Source of the DNA: CAVREM01 sp963728825 | GTDB taxonomy: Bacteria > Acidobacteriota > Vicinamibacteria > Vicinamibacterales > CAVVIG01 | NCBI GenBank assembly: GCA_963728825.1 | Contig: CAVSLA010000002.1 | Coordinates: forward strand, 416,853-480,852 | DNA length: 64,000 nt | Direction: 5' to 3' | In this document: positions 61,703 to 64,000 of the stretch, in pieces | How positions within the stretch are numbered: position 1 is the first letter of the stretch | Layout of the letters: each line of letters begins with the position of its first letter | Notes under the pieces: model-generated | Seen by the model: only the letters and a program-made list of their open reading frames with translations | The model's database searches: none | Told to the model about the DNA's origin: nothing | Position numbers and translations under genes: made by a program

Positions 61703-62352
61703 CTATCCAGCAGCGAAAGCGAAGTGGCCTCGCGCCCCTTCTGCGTCTTCACTACTTTCATTGCCAGTCTCTGTCCTTCGTCCAACCCGCGCAGGCCCGC
61801 GCGCTCGACGACGGAGACGTGTACGAACACATCCTTGCCGCCGTCCTCGCATACGACGAAGCCGAACCCCTTATCGGGATTGAACCACTTGACGGTGCCT
61901 TCGACCTCGGTCGCGGTTGCCGGATCGGGACGCTCCCGTCCGCCGCCGCCGCCGCCGCGACGGTCCCCTCGAAGGCGGCCGCGCCGCTGCACGCGGCGCA
62001 CCGCCGCTGCTCGCATCCACAGAAAGCACCGCCGTGACCTGGCGACCCTTTTGGCCCTGACCGACCTGCACGCTCATCTTGGTTTCAGGCTCGACCACGT
62101 CGTGCCCGGCTGCTTGCAGCGCCGCGATGTGCAGGAAGGCGTCGCCGGAGCCGTCGGACAGCTCGACGAACCCGAAGCCCTTGTCCGGGTTGAACCATTT
62201 GACGACGGCATCGATGGGCGGGCCGCTGGAGCGATTCTCGCGCGCCCTCTTCGGAATGCCGGCTGGGGACGGTCGTTGTATCAAGGGGGCGGTGAATAAT
62301 TGTCGTCTTCAAAGCCGCGGCGTCTTGGACCCCGGTCTCGTCCTTTTCCCAT
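61703..62352 (-). CDS. Two-domain cold-shock protein (frameshifted)
   Basis: The alphaproteobacterial double-CSD family. The start at ATG 62352 gives MGKGRDRGPRRRGFEDDNYS. A base is lost in a run near 62287, then the frame continues to CSD1 (VVKWFNPDKGFGFVELSDG, AFLHIAAL). A second shift near 62010 leads to CSD2 (GTVKWFNPDKGFGFVVCEDG, KDVFVHVSVVE) and the end TQKGREATSLSLLD. A third possible shift restores a stop near 61703; the uncorrected frame runs to 61522. CSDs bind single-stranded RNA as chaperones. Confidence 0.86.
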
Positions 62353-62671
62353 TTTGATAGCTCGTCCGTCCAGTTTGATTGCTACGCCGGCGAAATCTCG
62401 GCCCCAAAAAAGGAGCAATAATCCTGCTAGGCGCGCACTGCAAGGCCCCCCGTCCCCATGCCCGGTTCATTTCCGTATAGATCGGCGGCTCCAGGACCCG
62501 GTTCCCACTTGCAGGTCAGGCTGAAAAGCACGGTTTTGACCATTGCAATGAAGTGTGGTCAACGTCTCCGCGCTGCATTGAGGGTCGACAACCGGATCAA
62601 GTCGTTCGGGCTGAGCCACGAGTTGCATCGGCGCGAGGGAACACAAACTGACGACGGGCAGCGAAGAAATT
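62353..62671. other. Intergenic region between divergent cold-shock and YkgJ genes
   Basis: About 320 bases without a credible gene. It must contain both promoters and, by family precedent, the long leader of the cold-shock mRNA. I see no clear -35/-10 pair, palindrome or riboswitch. Confidence 0.5.
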
Positions 62672-62972
62672 GTGACAGCACTGCTGGATGCAGCGGCACT
62701 GTGCCGGAGCTGCGGGGCTTGCTGTTCGTTTTCCCGCGACTGGCCCCGGTTCACGACCGAGGACGAGTGCATCCCAACGCATTCCCCGCGCCTTCGCTGA
62801 CCATCATCACGGGCGTATGCAGTGCGACGGCGACCGCTGCGCTGCCCTCGTAGGCGAGGTCGGCAATGAGACGTCGTGCGCGATCTACGATGTTCGGCCG
62901 GACGTCTGCCGCGCTTGTGAACCGGGAGACGACGCTTGCCGCATGGCGCGCGATCGATTTGCTTTGGCGTAG
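62672..62972 (+). CDS. YkgJ-family cysteine-cluster protein (frameshifted)
   Basis: From GTG 62672 the first frame reads TALLDAAALCRSCGACCSFS, RDWPRFTTEDE. After a shift near 62765 it continues RIPRAFADHHHGRMQCDGDR, CAALVGEVGNETSCAIYDVR, PDVCRACEPGDDACRMARDR. The CxxCxxCC, CDGDRC, CAIYDVRPDVCRAC pattern is the YkgJ (zinc/iron-chelating) signature, and all expected cysteines are present. Function is unknown, perhaps metal binding. One indel explains the broken frame. Confidence 0.85.
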
Positions 62973-63039
62973 TGCTGGGAAAATCGACCTATAGTGCGTT
63001 TGCGATGACCGCGAGCGCCGAACCGAGCGATGGTCCGGC

Positions 63040-64000
63040 TTAGCCAGTCGCGGGGCTGCGGGGAACCGCGAACATGGCAAGGACGGCAAACCCAACCCAG
63101 GTCAACGCAGAAATCACGAAGAACGGTAGCTGGTAGCCGCCGCTCATTTCATAGAGAACACCAATCAATGCCGGACAACCGGCAACACCCAGCACGGTCA
63201 TCATCTGGCTGGTCGAATAGATACGGCCGTAGTCGCGCGTGCCGAAGCGTTCCGCAAGCAGCAGGGGGTGCATCATCAGCGAGTTGCCGATGGTGACGGC
63301 AAACAGAATGGTCGCCGCGAGTATGTTTGTTCGTCCCTCGGCAATGGCAAGAAGAGCCAGGGAGCACGCCTGCATCGCCATCAGAATGAGGGCGAACGTC
63401 CGCGCCGGCACCTTGAGCAGCAAGCCACCCCCGACGAGCCGGCCGATCGTACTGCAGGGTGGCGAGGACAGCCAGCGCGATGGCCGCCGTCGCCGTGCCG
63501 TCGCGCGTGCTGACCAGGCGATAGAAATCAGCAATGGCGCCGACCTGGGCGCCGAGCAGGAACGTGTAGGCCGCGGATACGGCGATGAAGTAGGCGTTGC
63601 GGCGGGCCTCCCTGAACGGCGTGGACGGCTGCGGCGGGCTCTCCGCAATCTGGGCCAGGGTCAAGCCGTCAGGCTCGAGTCCCATGGCCTTCGGGCTGGC
63701 GCGCAGCACCAGCAGCGTCACGGGCACGATGCCGATGAACAAGGCGATCGCCATCCACGGCGCGGCGGCCGCGAGGCCGTAGCGTTCGATCGACAAAGCT
63801 ACCACCGGCGCGACCAGAATGCCGCCGAGCGACAGGCCGGTCGACCCGATGGAGAATGCCAGCGAACGGCGAACGTTGAACCACCGGGCGATCACCGTCG
63901 TGACCGGCACCAGGCCGGTGGCGCCATGCGCCAGGCCGAACAGGACGTGAAAGGCAAAGAGCTGCCACACCTCGCGCAACAGGCCGACCGTGGCCAATGC
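63040..64000 (-). CDS. MFS transporter, N-terminus beyond the window, one frameshift
   Basis: The frame enters from the window edge: FHVLFGLAHGATGLVPVTTV, then ARWFNVRRSLAFSIGSTGLS (the half-motif of MFS carriers). It breaks near 63455 after AIALAVLATLQ. The other frame continues IGRLVGGGLLLKVPARTFAL, FGTRDYGRIYSTSQMMTVLG and ends VLAMFAVPRSPATG. About 320 residues are visible. It resembles a monocarboxylate-type MFS carrier and is the third in this 5-kb stretch. The cargo is unknown. Confidence 0.87.

Overview
The window is best read as two unrelated pieces of DNA joined near 45.33 kb. Positions 1 to about 45,325 look like an Acidobacteriota chromosome, probably a Vicinamibacteria-type lineage. 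The signs are a BlaI/M56-TIGR03435 pair, many Tat-exported or lipoprotein beta-propeller and amidohydrolase proteins, a PadR repressor, a planctomycete/acidobacterial TIGR03000 domain, and many short palindromic intergenic repeats with a GTAGG head. From about 45,335 to the end the genes look alphaproteobacterial: an rpoD ending in the alphaproteobacterial style, a COG5526/TIGR02594 lysozyme-CHAP protein, paired transglutaminases, a two-CSD cold-shock protein and several MFS carriers. A prolyl oligopeptidase runs straight into the middle of rpoD with no mobile element between them, so an assembly chimera is the simplest explanation. Many genes in both halves, including essential ones, carry single-base frameshifts. 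This suggests residual indel errors in long-read data more than wholesale gene decay.

Layout of the first part. 1-4.0 kb: a GAF-GAF-AAA-HTH sigma-54 activator and a PAS/HisKA/HATPase/REC hybrid kinase, each split by one frameshift. 4.0-7.6 kb: a PadR repressor and an isoquinoline-1-oxidoreductase-like molybdenum enzyme (IorB, IorA). 7.7-11.2 kb: a lipoprotein and a BlaI/BlaR1-like pair with a promoter-embedded operator. 11.3-28.8 kb: mostly exported metabolic and envelope proteins (SGNH hydrolase, amidohydrolase, HtrA protease, beta-propellers, an MBOAT/AlgX-type acetylation pair, OmpA), plus MutM, YciH/SUI1, MsrA and a three-domain AKR-kinase-HAD fusion. 28.9-38.3 kb: a compact operon of FHA protein, 33-residue membrane peptide, PP2C phosphatase with an exported beta-helix, Ser/Thr kinase with TPR-like tail, SEDS-transpeptidase fusion and second FHA protein. 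A winged-helix/FHA regulator is divergent from it. The gene set parallels the actinobacterial fhaAB-pstP-rodA-pbpA-pknAB cluster and is the most interesting system in the window. 38.4-45.3 kb: pirin/DoxX/HxlR with a palindromic operator, SRPBCC/ArsR with repeated half-sites, a glycosyltransferase, a cupin and small secreted proteins.

Layout of the second part. 45.3-46.45 kb: rpoD. 46.5-48.9 kb: a small accessory island of a DUF5343 protein, a Swt1-type HEPN protein and two nested ParE/RHH-type toxin-antitoxin modules, all with broken frames. 48.9-56.3 kb: YaiI/YqxD, a nucleoside deoxyribosyltransferase, an SGNH autotransporter, a lysozyme/CHAP enzyme and two transglutaminases. 56.3-64 kb: a DUF2235 hydrolase, an ArsR regulator divergent from an MFS carrier across a shared operator, another MFS carrier, a double cold-shock protein, a YkgJ cysteine-cluster protein and a last MFS gene cut by the window edge. 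Three bipartite REP (BIME-like) elements punctuate this part.
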